From Bacteroidota bacterium (lineage in GTDB: Bacteria; Bacteroidota; Ignavibacteria; Palsa-1295), in the NCBI GenBank assembly GCA_018266755.1, contig JAFDZW010000005.1, positions 1,687,963-1,751,962 of the forward strand: a stretch of 64,000 nt of DNA, in the 5' to 3' direction. How positions within the stretch are numbered: the stretch's first letter is position 1; every line of letters begins with the position of its first letter. The position numbers and the translations under genes were made by a program. Positions 45,012 through 53,063 of this stretch are shown here, piece after piece. The notes beneath the pieces were generated by a model. The model was given only the letters and a program-made list of their open reading frames with translations. It did no database searches and had not been told where the DNA came from.

Positions 45012-48000
45012 ATGCCCCAAGAACTCTACCAAGAACTCCTCGACCGCCTCGCACACCTTCGCGCCAAACGCGAACGGGTGGCATTTGGCATCGGCTTCTG
45101 GCGGAGCGTCTCGATCCTATCGGCCGCAGCGCTGGTTTCGATCACGATCGAGTGGCTGTTCCATCTCGGGATCGCGGGCCGTACGGCGGTAGTTATCTCG
45201 TTCGTTGCCCTCACGCTGGTGTGCCTCGGGATGTTCGTTCTCCCGCCGCTGGCGGAAATGCTCGGCCTCAGACGCAGGATTTCCGACGAAGCGCTCGCCG
45301 CGCGCATCGGCTCTCATTTTGGGGAAGTCGAGGACCGACTCGTCAACGTCTTGCAGCTTGCATCGATCGCACCACAAGCCCGGCAGGGAATTCCCTCGTT
45401 TGCATCTGCCGCATTCTCTTCTACATATTCGACGGTGCGGCATCTCGATTTCACAAAGATCATCGACGAACGTCCGCTGCGTCGTTCGCTCCTGTTCTTC
45501 GTGGTGGTCATCGCATCGTCGCTGGGCATCTATTTCGCTGGTGGCAGCGAACTATCCGCCGCCGCGAACAGGCTGATCCATTTTCGCACCTTTTATCAAA
45601 AGCCTGCACCATTCACGTTCGTGCTTCGTCCCGGGAATACAAAAGTGCTCCGTGGCGATGCGGTGCATATCGTAGTGCGCACTACGGGCGAGCAGTTGCG
45701 AACCCTCCGGCTCCGATACCGCGAAGGCTCCGGCGGGGAATTCGAGAATATCGAGCTTCAGGCCCGTATCATCGATTCGGCGACCGCACCGCTTAAGCAG
45801 AGCATGACCGAGTTTGCATACGAACTCCATCCGCAGCACACGACCGAATACTACGTCGAGGCTCGAGATATCGAGTCGGAGCAGTATACGATCACCGTAT
45901 TAGATCGACCGGTGATAAAACAATTGTCAGTCACGCTGACGCCTCCGGCGTACACACACCAGAAACCACGCACACTCGATGACAATTTCGGCGATATTTC
46001 TACCCTGAGCGGTACGCGCGCATCGTTCAGCGTCAATTCGTCCAAACCGTTGCATGCGGCCTCGCTTGTGTACCGTCCGTTGCCAGTGCAACCGACCGAT
46101 TCTGCGTCCCAGAAGCAGACTACACGCGACTCTGTCATAACCTACCCCATGACAATCGACGGCCAGCATGCAAGCACGACACTGACGCTGACACGCCCGG
46201 GTACGTATCATATTACGTTACTCGATGACGATTCCGTGAGTAGCGAACATCCGATCGAATATGCGGTAGCGTTGACTGCCGACGAGCCTCCGGCCATCGT
46301 CCTGCTCGAACCGGAAGAACGCTCCGAACTCCCGAGTTCGCTGCGCGTCCCGATGCTCATGAAGATTCACGACGATTACGGCTTCAGTTCGCTCAAGCTT
46401 GGGTATCGCATCCGTTCGTCGAAGTATCTGCCCGAACAGAAAGAATACACCTGGACGGCGTTGCCCCTGGCGGAGTATAGCACACAAGATGAGGAAGTAC
46501 CATACATCTGGAATCTGACGCCGCTCAATCCGTCGCCGGAAGACGAGATCGCATACGTATTAGAAGTCGCCGACAATGACAACGTGACTGGCCCGCACCG
46601 CACGCGCACCAGCGAATTTGTGGTTCGCTTCCCGTCGGTCGAAGAGATTTTTAAACGAGCGGACGAGCAATCGGGCAATGCGGAAAAGACATTGCGCGAG
46701 ATCAAGCAAGATGCCGAAGAACTCAAAAAGAAGGTCGATGAAGCGGTTAACGAACTGAAGCAAACTCCGACGTCCGAGATCGCAAAGAAGCAGCAGGACT
46801 TCTCGATGAAGAAGGGTGCGCAAGAAATGCTCAAACGTCAGGACGAGCTCAATAACCGTGTCGCCGACGTCAAGAAAGAACTGGAGAAGATGACCGACCG
46901 CCTGAATCAGCAGCAGGCGCTTTCCCCCGAGACGATGGAGAAGTACATGGAGTTGCAGAATCTCTTCAAGGAGATCAAAACTCCAGAGCTCGAAGCCGCG
47001 ATGAAAAAGCTGCAGGATGCGATGAAGAGTCTCGATCCGCAGGCCATGCAGCAGGCGATGAAAAATTTTCAATTCAACGAAGACCAGTTTAAGAAGTCGA
47101 TCGAGCGCACAGCGAACATCCTCAAGAAGATCAAAGCCGAACAGAAGGTCGACGAGCTCATGAAGCGCTCCGACGAACTGGCAAAGGCACAGGAGAAAAC
47201 ATCCGAAGCGGAACAGCAGGCTGCACAGAACGGCAAGCAACAAACGCCTGAAGAGCGTTCGATGGCCGAACGCAAGCAGCAGGATGCAAAGAACGAGCTC
47301 GACCGCATGAAGCAGGAATCCAAAGAGCTTGCGCAGGACATGAAAAAGCTTCCGGAAGCGATGCAGGCGCCGCAAGAGATGAACGACGCGATGGATGCGC
47401 TGAACGATCCGACGATGTCGCAAGCAATGCAAGATGCACAGGATGCGATGCGCCAAGGGCAGCACAACCGTGCATCACAGCGATCGAAGGATGCAGCACA
47501 AAAAGCAAAGAACGCCCGCAACAAGCTTTCGCAGCTCAAACAGAAGCTTTCGCAGAACGAACGCCAGAAGGCGATCGCCGACCTCAAGCGGCTACGCGAG
47601 GAAATGAACCGCCTTTCGAGAGCAGAAGAAGCCTTGAAGAAACAGTCACTCGGGGCACAACCGCAATCGAACGTGTTTCGCGATCTTGCCGATGTGCAAG
47701 CGGACCGGCGCGAAGAACTCGGCGATGCTGCAAGCGAACTCTTCCAGATGGCCCAGCGCTCGACTGCGATCACGCCCGAAATGGGCAAGACGATTGGCCA
47801 GGCGTTCAATCACATGCAGGAAGCGCTCGATGCAATGAGCGACCGCAACCAAAGCGGTGCCATTACCCATACGCAAGGAGCGATGACATCGCTCAACCAG
47901 ATGTCGCAGGAAGCGCAGAAAGCGATGGAGGCCATGCAGCAGCAAGGCAACGGCTCATGCCCGAATCCCGGCTCGAACCCGGGCGGTGAAAATCCGGGAG

Positions 48001-48605
48001 GAATGGGTGGCGACGGTACACCCGGCGGCGCCGGTGGCAGCGCGATGCAGCAGTTCTTGAGCCAGATCAACCAACTTGCTGCCTCGCAACAAGCGCTCAA
48101 CGACAAGATGCAGGGTATGATGGGCCAAAACGGTGCACAGTCGGCCGAGCAACAAGCGATGCAACAACAGGCACAGCTTTCGCGGCTCGCAGCCGAGCAG
48201 GGCGCTGTACAGAAATCGCTGCAAGACCTCGCGCAAGAGCAGAAAGAAGCGCAAGGAGGCAATCGTAAAGTTGCCGAGGATCTGCAGAAACTTGCCGATC
48301 AAATGCAGGATGCGATTACGGAAATGCGCTCGAAGGGCATCCGGCCAGAGACGATCCAACGGCAAGAGAGAATTCTCTCCAAATTGCTGCAAGCCGAACG
48401 CAGCGTTCACGAACGCGATAAAGAACAAGAGCGCGAAGCGAAGTCTGCCGAGGATATCAAACGGAGTTCTCCGGCAGCGCTCGATCTGAATTCCGATGAT
48501 GCAAAGCGTGCCATCAAAGAGGATCTGCTTCGCACGAACGAGAGCGTCTATTCGAAAGACTATCAAACGCTGATCAAGAAATATCTCGAGAAGCTCTCGA
48601 AGTAA
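45012..48605 (+). CDS. DUF4175-like membrane protein with very long coiled coil
   Basis: A 1197-residue protein. The first 180 residues hold three hydrophobic helices (about 25-45, 55-78, 157-175), then Ig-like beta segments (about 190-540, for example QLSVTLTPPAYTHQ), and from about residue 545 a long coiled coil rich in Gln, Lys, Glu, Ala and Met (AEELKKKVDEAVNELKQ and similar, to the end), broken near 985-1010 by a Gly/Pro/Asn linker. This matches DUF4175 proteins of the Bacteroidota group, of unknown function. Although a coiled coil can resemble SMC or tape-measure proteins, the membrane start and lack of ATPase motifs rule those out. It is a single gene, with ogt 23 bases after it. Confidence 0.85.
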   Translation: MPQELYQELLDRLAHLRAKRERVAFGIGFWRSVSILSAAALVSITIEWLFHLGIAGRTAVVISFVALTLVCLGMFVLPPLAEMLGLRRRISDEALAARIGSHFGEVEDRLVNVLQLASIAPQARQGIPSFASAAFSSTYSTVRHLDFTKIIDERPLRRSLLFFVVVIASSLGIYFAGGSELSAAANRLIHFRTFYQKPAPFTFVLRPGNTKVLRGDAVHIVVRTTGEQLRTLRLRYREGSGGEFENIELQARIIDSATAPLKQSMTEFAYELHPQHTTEYYVEARDIESEQYTITVLDRPVIKQLSVTLTPPAYTHQKPRTLDDNFGDISTLSGTRASFSVNSSKPLHAASLVYRPLPVQPTDSASQKQTTRDSVITYPMTIDGQHASTTLTLTRPGTYHITLLDDDSVSSEHPIEYAVALTADEPPAIVLLEPEERSELPSSLRVPMLMKIHDDYGFSSLKLGYRIRSSKYLPEQKEYTWTALPLAEYSTQDEEVPYIWNLTPLNPSPEDEIAYVLEVADNDNVTGPHRTRTSEFVVRFPSVEEIFKRADEQSGNAEKTLREIKQDAEELKKKVDEAVNELKQTPTSEIAKKQQDFSMKKGAQEMLKRQDELNNRVADVKKELEKMTDRLNQQQALSPETMEKYMELQNLFKEIKTPELEAAMKKLQDAMKSLDPQAMQQAMKNFQFNEDQFKKSIERTANILKKIKAEQKVDELMKRSDELAKAQEKTSEAEQQAAQNGKQQTPEERSMAERKQQDAKNELDRMKQESKELAQDMKKLPEAMQAPQEMNDAMDALNDPTMSQAMQDAQDAMRQGQHNRASQRSKDAAQKAKNARNKLSQLKQKLSQNERQKAIADLKRLREEMNRLSRAEEALKKQSLGAQPQSNVFRDLADVQADRREELGDAASELFQMAQRSTAITPEMGKTIGQAFNHMQEALDAMSDRNQSGAITHTQGAMTSLNQMSQEAQKAMEAMQQQGNGSCPNPGSNPGGENPGGMGGDGTPGGAGGSAMQQFLSQINQLAASQQALNDKMQGMMGQNGAQSAEQQAMQQQAQLSRLAAEQGAVQKSLQDLAQEQKEAQGGNRKVAEDLQKLADQMQDAITEMRSKGIRPETIQRQERILSKLLQAERSVHERDKEQEREAKSAEDIKRSSPAALDLNSDDAKRAIKEDLLRTNESVYSKDYQTLIKKYLEKLSK

Positions 48606-48628
48606 CCAGTTGCCCTACTCAGGGACCG

Positions 48629-49099
48629 ATGCCACACACTACTATCGACTCACCCATCGGCCCGATCGTCATTCGTGCAAATGATCGTGGCATCACCTCC
48701 ATCTCGTTTTCTGATGCCCTCGCATCCGACTCCGAACACTCCGCGATCGTCGACCTCGCTGCTCGTCAACTCGCAGAGTATTTCGAAGGCACGCGAACGG
48801 TATTCCAACTGCCGCTTGATGCAGGAGGTACCCCATTCCAACGGCGCGTGTGGAATGCATTGCTCGATGTCCCGTTTGGAAAAACTGCGTCGTACCTACA
48901 GATCGCCCGGCTCTTGGGCGATGAGCAAGCAATCCGAGCCGTCGGGCTCGCCAATGGGAAGAATCCGATCGCCATTGTCGTACCGTGTCACAGAATCATC
49001 GGCTCCGACGGTTCGCTTACCGGGTACGCAGGCGGACTTTGGCGCAAGGAGTGGTTGTTGCGCCATGAAGGCGTGCTGAACCAGACAACGTTGTTCTAA
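48629..49099 (+). CDS. ogt: Methylated-DNA-protein-cysteine methyltransferase
   Basis: The 156-residue suicide repair enzyme has the family active site IVVPCHRIIGSDGSLTGYAGG with the acceptor cysteine in PCHR, and the winged-helix motif FQRRVWNALLDVPFGKTASY with the arginine finger region. It removes the alkyl group from O6-alkylguanine. There is no N-terminal Ada domain. It ends 20 bases before the ECF sigma gene of the persulfide operon and may be read with it. Confidence 0.95.
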   Translation: MPHTTIDSPIGPIVIRANDRGITSISFSDALASDSEHSAIVDLAARQLAEYFEGTRTVFQLPLDAGGTPFQRRVWNALLDVPFGKTASYLQIARLLGDEQAIRAVGLANGKNPIAIVVPCHRIIGSDGSLTGYAGGLWRKEWLLRHEGVLNQTTLF

Positions 49100-49119
49100 C
49101 ACACCGTGTTAAGAGAATA

Positions 49120-49722
49120 ATGGATGTAGCAGCGTTATCCGGATTTGGCGATGATGCCACAGTGATCGCCTCCGCGAAAAGCGGCGACGAGAAGGCATTT
49201 CGCGAACTGGTCCGCCGGTACCAGGATACAGTCTATCGCTTTGCGTTCAACGTCTGCCGCGATCAGGACAAAGCAGCTGAGACGCTCCAGAATACGTTCA
49301 TCAACGTCTACCGCAAGCTCGATACGTTCGACGGTCGCTCGAAATTCTCGACCTGGCTCTATAGCATCGTCACGAACAACTGCCTGATGCGCCGTCGCTC
49401 CGATAGTACGCGCCGGCAGGAGCTTTCGCTTGACGATCCGCTCATCGAAGCAGAGACATCCTCGTTAGCTTCCGATGCCGAGACCGTCTCACCGATGCAT
49501 GCGCTGCTTGAGGGCGAGCTCAAAGAAGTATTCGACAACGCGATCCTGAAACTTCCCGTCGATTACCGCATCGTATTTGTGATGCGCGATCTCGAAGACA
49601 TGCCCGCCGCAGAAGTATCGAAAGCCCTTGGCATTTCGGTTGCCGCAGTTAAGTCTCGCCTTTTTCGCGCACGAGAATTCCTGCGTAAGCAACTACGACC
49701 GTATGTGGAGGACTCGTTATGA
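49120..49722 (+). CDS. ECF RNA polymerase sigma factor (RpoE type)
   Basis: A 200-residue ECF sigma factor. Region 2 includes VCRDQDKAAETLQNTFINVY and the melting segment RSKFSTWLYSIVTN; region 4 has MPAAEVSKALGISVAAVKSR as the helix-turn-helix. Its stop overlaps the start of a small zinc-finger anti-sigma factor (ATGA). Downstream genes of the same operon encode persulfide dioxygenase and rhodaneses, so sulfur stress is a reasonable trigger. Autoregulation is likely for such pairs but the promoter motif is not evident by eye. Confidence 0.93.
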   Translation: MDVAALSGFGDDATVIASAKSGDEKAFRELVRRYQDTVYRFAFNVCRDQDKAAETLQNTFINVYRKLDTFDGRSKFSTWLYSIVTNNCLMRRRSDSTRRQELSLDDPLIEAETSSLASDAETVSPMHALLEGELKEVFDNAILKLPVDYRIVFVMRDLEDMPAAEVSKALGISVAAVKSRLFRAREFLRKQLRPYVEDSL

Positions 49723-49958
49723 AACAGATGCAGTGTGAAGACGTCCGCCGACTCGTCGGCGAAGGGCTGAACATCGAGCGCAATTCGCCGACGTGTTTGT
49801 CCGTCCGCGAACATCTCTCCACGTGCGACGACTGCCGCGAGTTCGTTGCATCGCTCGAAAAAACGATCGATTGCTACCGCACCTACGAGATTCCCAAGCC
49901 CGAAAATCTCGATTCCCTGCTCAAAGACACGATCGATAGCATTACCGGCGCCTCCTGA
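49719..49958 (+). CDS. Small zinc-finger anti-sigma factor
   Basis: A 79-residue soluble protein with the HxxxCxxC zinc motif His32-Cys36-Cys39 (EHLSTCDDC) plus Cys6 and Cys26 upstream, the arrangement of redox-sensing ZAS anti-sigma domains such as RsrA. No membrane helix is present, so sensing should be cytosolic, through oxidation or persulfidation of the cysteines and zinc loss. It overlaps the sigma gene by 4 bases. Downstream comes the persulfide dioxygenase gene after a 49-base gap. Confidence 0.88.
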   Translation: MKQMQCEDVRRLVGEGLNIERNSPTCLSVREHLSTCDDCREFVASLEKTIDCYRTYEIPKPENLDSLLKDTIDSITGAS

Positions 49959-50007
49959 ATCCTTTCTGCGGGATGCTGCATCATATCCCGGTAACAGAGA
50001 GGATTAC

Positions 50008-51120
50008 ATGACTATAAAACAAATACGCTCAACCGACGGGACAGGGACGCTGTCGTACTTCATCATTGACGATGCGACCAAACGCGCCGTCCTGCTCGAT
50101 CCCAATTTCAAAGACGTCGATATGCTCGCCGAACTCGTGGATGTCCTCGGCATCCGCTTGATGGCTATCATCGACACCCATACACACGCCGACCACATCA
50201 GCGGCGCACAAAATCTGAAGGAGATTACCGGCGCGCCGGTCCTGATGCACGAACTCTCGAAAGAGAAATACAAATTTGTCGATCTCGGCGACAAGTTCGG
50301 TATCGGCGACATCCTTCGCGCGAATGTCAACGTGCATATCGATCGCTATCTCAATGACGGCGACATCCTGCACATCGGCGACCTGTCGATCAAGGTCATT
50401 CACACGCCCGGACATACGAACGATCATATCGCGTTGCTCGTGGATGGGCATCTCTTCACCGGCGACGTGCTGCTGATCGGTCAAGCCGGACGCAGCGATC
50501 TGCCGAGCGGCAATACCGACGAGCAGTACAAGACGATCTTCTCCACAATTCTGAACCTTCCGGAGAGCACCGTCATCCACCCCGGTCACGATTACGAAGG
50601 CCACGAATCGGCGTTACTCGCAGACGAGAAGCGGACGAACCCGTTCTTGCAAGCACGTACGGAAGCCGAATATCGCGAATTCGTCCACGAATTCTTCCCG
50701 CCGATGGCCGATGCCGAAGGCGGACACGTCGTCTTGCAATGCGGTGCGAAACGCATCGAAAGCGATCACGAAGGCTATGTTAACATTCGAGCCGACGAAT
50801 TGCAACGAATGATGGCAACCGACAAAAATCTCGTCGTTCTCGATGTTCGCGAGGCATTCGAGTTGAAAACATTCGGAGCGATCGACGGCGTCGTGAATAT
50901 CCCTGTCGGCGATATCATCTACCGCAAAGCGAACCTCGATGAATACAAAGGCAAGTCCGTCGCTGTCATTTGCCAGACCGGCGGCCGGTCAATGGAGGCA
51001 GCGCATGTACTTACGTCTCGCGGTTTCAAGAATGTCTATAATGTTGTCGGCGGCACCCTTGCGTGGATGATGGCCGGCCTTCCCGTAACACGCCCGAAAC
51101 GCAAAGGAATATTCGCATGA
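50008..51120 (+). CDS. Persulfide dioxygenase-rhodanese fusion (ETHE1-like)
   Basis: The 370-residue protein has a metallo-beta-lactamase domain of ETHE1 type followed by a rhodanese domain. Iron ligands are visible: His58, His60, Asp62 and His63 in THTHADH, His136 in TPGHTNDH, Asp153 in FTGDVLL and His194 in HPGHDY; GRSD at 161-164 is an ETHE1 substrate-pocket motif. The rhodanese active-site Cys322 is in ICQTGGRS. The protein should oxidise glutathione persulfide or a similar low-molecular persulfide to sulfite, with the rhodanese moving sulfane sulfur. The ATG at 50008 follows an AGAGGA ribosome-binding site. The stop overlaps the next start. Confidence 0.93.
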   Translation: MTIKQIRSTDGTGTLSYFIIDDATKRAVLLDPNFKDVDMLAELVDVLGIRLMAIIDTHTHADHISGAQNLKEITGAPVLMHELSKEKYKFVDLGDKFGIGDILRANVNVHIDRYLNDGDILHIGDLSIKVIHTPGHTNDHIALLVDGHLFTGDVLLIGQAGRSDLPSGNTDEQYKTIFSTILNLPESTVIHPGHDYEGHESALLADEKRTNPFLQARTEAEYREFVHEFFPPMADAEGGHVVLQCGAKRIESDHEGYVNIRADELQRMMATDKNLVVLDVREAFELKTFGAIDGVVNIPVGDIIYRKANLDEYKGKSVAVICQTGGRSMEAAHVLTSRGFKNVYNVVGGTLAWMMAGLPVTRPKRKGIFA

Positions 51121-51551
51121 GAATGAATTCTGCCCTTCTGACCCGGCTTCGTCTCCTCGTTGTCTTCGCCACGCTCGGCGTTGCGGTTGCATCGTGTTCC
51201 GACGGTGCAGCACAATCCTACAAAACCTACACGCCGGCCGAAGTGACGACGTTCCTCAAGCAGGATACTACGGCCGTCGTGCTGGACGTCCGCACCCCGG
51301 AAGAATACGCAAGCGAGACGGGACATCTCAAGAACGCCAAGCTCATTCCGGTCCAACAACTCGAAGACCGAATCGGCGAGCTTGCATCGGTCAAGAACAA
51401 GACGGTCGTTGCCTATTGCCGTAGCGGCCATCGCTCGAAGCAAGCCTCGGAGATCCTTTCAAAGAAAGGGTTCAAGATCATCAATATGGATGGCGGCATC
51501 ACCGCATGGAATGCTGCCGGGTTGCCGACCGAACAAGGAGCAGCGAAATGA
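51117..51551 (+). CDS. Rhodanese-domain lipoprotein
   Basis: A 144-residue lipoprotein (LGVAVASC, Cys27) with a single rhodanese domain; LDVRTPEEYASE and the active-site loop AYCRSGHRSKQA with Cys101 are intact. It should handle sulfane sulfur on the outer face of the inner membrane or at the outer membrane, complementing the cytosolic fusion. It starts inside the previous stop (ATGA) and ends overlapping the next gene (ATGA), so the operon is tightly coupled. Confidence 0.93.
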   Translation: MRMNSALLTRLRLLVVFATLGVAVASCSDGAAQSYKTYTPAEVTTFLKQDTTAVVLDVRTPEEYASETGHLKNAKLIPVQQLEDRIGELASVKNKTVVAYCRSGHRSKQASEILSKKGFKIINMDGGITAWNAAGLPTEQGAAK

Positions 51552-51754
51552 CGAAGTTCAGACGCTTCATGCGCTGGGCAATGCTGCCCATCGGTGCGAT
51601 CGGAGGATATCTCTACTATCACTTCGTCGGCTGCCCTGACGGGACGTGTGCCATTGCATCGAACCGTGAGTACATGATCCTGTACGGGATCTTCATCGGA
51701 TATTTCATCGGGGCATTGTTTGTCCCGGCGAAACAGGAGAAGGTAGCTCAGTAA
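51548..51754 (+). CDS. Small membrane protein, DUF6132-like
   Basis: A 68-residue protein with two hydrophobic helices (MLPIGAIGGYLYYHFVG and YMILYGIFIGYFIGALF) separated by CPDGTCAIASNR, a conserved CxxGxC loop typical of the DUF6132 group that is often found near thioredoxin and rhodanese genes. The two cysteines might take part in sulfur or thiol exchange at the membrane; this is inference. It is the last gene of the operon, followed by a terminator. Confidence 0.85.
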   Translation: MTKFRRFMRWAMLPIGAIGGYLYYHFVGCPDGTCAIASNREYMILYGIFIGYFIGALFVPAKQEKVAQ

Positions 51755-51779
51755 CGACAAACCTTTCCCCACAAGCAGG

Positions 51780-51817
51780 ACGACGTCATTGGGTGGATGG
51801 CGTCGTTCTTCTTTTTT
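51780..51817 (+). terminator. Intrinsic terminator of the persulfide operon
   Basis: Stem ACGACGTCAT / ATGGCGTCGT (with a G-U pair) around a 7-base loop, followed by TCTTCTTTTTT. It starts 26 bases after the final stop. Confidence 0.9.
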
Positions 51818-51878
51818 GTATCCGGCCATACGTCTGCTGCTCCGTGCGTAAATTTGTGTTTTCGATCTTGCTCATACG

Positions 51879-53048
51879 ATGGACCAGCTCGCCGCCAAAT
51901 ATCGCTCGCATTTCCCGATCCTCGAGACGTCGACCTATATGATCTCCAATTCGCTCGGCGCCATGCCGCGCGAGGTCGAATCGCAACTGATGCATTACAC
52001 TCATGAGTGGCAGACCGAAGGCGTCGAGGCGTGGCACTCGTGGTTTCCGCTCGTCGATACGGTCAGCGGCCTCTTCGGCAAGATCATCGGCGCCGAAGCG
52101 CAGGATGTGACGCTCATTCATAATCTCACGGTCGGCTCTGCGCTCATTGCAAGCTGCCTCGACTTCACCGGCAAACGCAACAAGGTTGTTTTCACTGAGC
52201 TTCACTTCCCGACGATTAGCTATCTTTGGCATGGCTGGCAGAAGTACGGTGCGAAGCTTGAACTGGTGAAGTCGGACGATGGCATCACCGTCGACACGCA
52301 GAAAATCTGCGATGCGATCGACGAAGAGACGCTCATCGTCCCGATCAGCCACGTCTATTTCCGCAGCGGCGCGTTGCAGGACATCAAGACAATCATCGAT
52401 CATGCACACAGCAAAGGGGCCCTCGTGATGATCGATTCCTATCAGGCGGCCGGTGTCGTGCCGATCGACGTGAAGGCACTCAACGTGGATATTCTTGCCT
52501 CCGGCGTATTGAAGTGGCTTTGCGGCGGACCGGGAGCCGCCTTCATGTACGTTCGTCGTGACCTACAGGATCGCTTCCGTCCTGCCATCCGTGGCTGGCT
52601 CAGCGATAAAGAACCGTTCGACTTCATCATGCCTGACGTCAACTTTGCCGAAGGCATGCATCGCTTCCTGACGTCGAGCATTCAGGTGCCGTGTCTTTAT
52701 ACGGCGATCCCTGCGCTGACGATGATGGGTGAGATCGGCATTGAGAACATCCGTGCGAAGTCGCTCGAAATGACGCAACGTATTTTTGACCTCTCGGATG
52801 AATACGGCTTCAAAGCCAACGCCCCGCGCGAAGCGCATCGCCGCGGCGGGCACGTCACTGTGGATCCCAACGGCATCACCGAAGGTAAACGCTCGACCAA
52901 AGAGATCAACGACGAACTCATCCGCCGCCGCTTCATCGTGGACTACCGCCCGCCCTTCGGCAGCCGCATCGCGCCGCACTTCTACAACACCCTCGACGAA
53001 GTAGACGCCATCTTGGCCGAGATGAAGAAGATCAAAGAGGGAATGTGA
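51879..53048 (+). CDS. Aminotransferase class V-fold enzyme, kynureninase-like
   Basis: A 389-residue fold-type I PLP enzyme. The cofactor aspartate is in VMIDSYQAAG (Asp186) and the Schiff-base lysine is Lys212 in SGVLKWLCGGPG; VYFRSGALQDI and the late MHRFLTSSIQVPCLY and RIAPHFYNTLDEV regions are typical of kynureninase and related class V enzymes. The GGPG after the lysine favours the kynureninase branch over isopenicillin epimerases. No other kynurenine pathway gene is nearby, so the substrate is uncertain. It stands alone, with a convergent T9SS protein gene after it. Confidence 0.85.
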   Translation: MDQLAAKYRSHFPILETSTYMISNSLGAMPREVESQLMHYTHEWQTEGVEAWHSWFPLVDTVSGLFGKIIGAEAQDVTLIHNLTVGSALIASCLDFTGKRNKVVFTELHFPTISYLWHGWQKYGAKLELVKSDDGITVDTQKICDAIDEETLIVPISHVYFRSGALQDIKTIIDHAHSKGALVMIDSYQAAGVVPIDVKALNVDILASGVLKWLCGGPGAAFMYVRRDLQDRFRPAIRGWLSDKEPFDFIMPDVNFAEGMHRFLTSSIQVPCLYTAIPALTMMGEIGIENIRAKSLEMTQRIFDLSDEYGFKANAPREAHRRGGHVTVDPNGITEGKRSTKEINDELIRRRFIVDYRPPFGSRIAPHFYNTLDEVDAILAEMKKIKEGM

Positions 53049-53063
53049 TCGCTACACCCGCGA

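Noticed and set aside
46560-47465. Minus-strand Leu/Arg/His-rich ORF within the DUF4175 gene
   Set aside because: Its composition is the mirror of the Gln/Lys/Glu-rich coiled coil on the plus strand; not a membrane protein.
45012-48605. Phage tape-measure or SMC protein
   Set aside because: The N-terminal membrane helices, Ig-like domains and absence of Walker motifs or phage neighbours fit DUF4175 instead.
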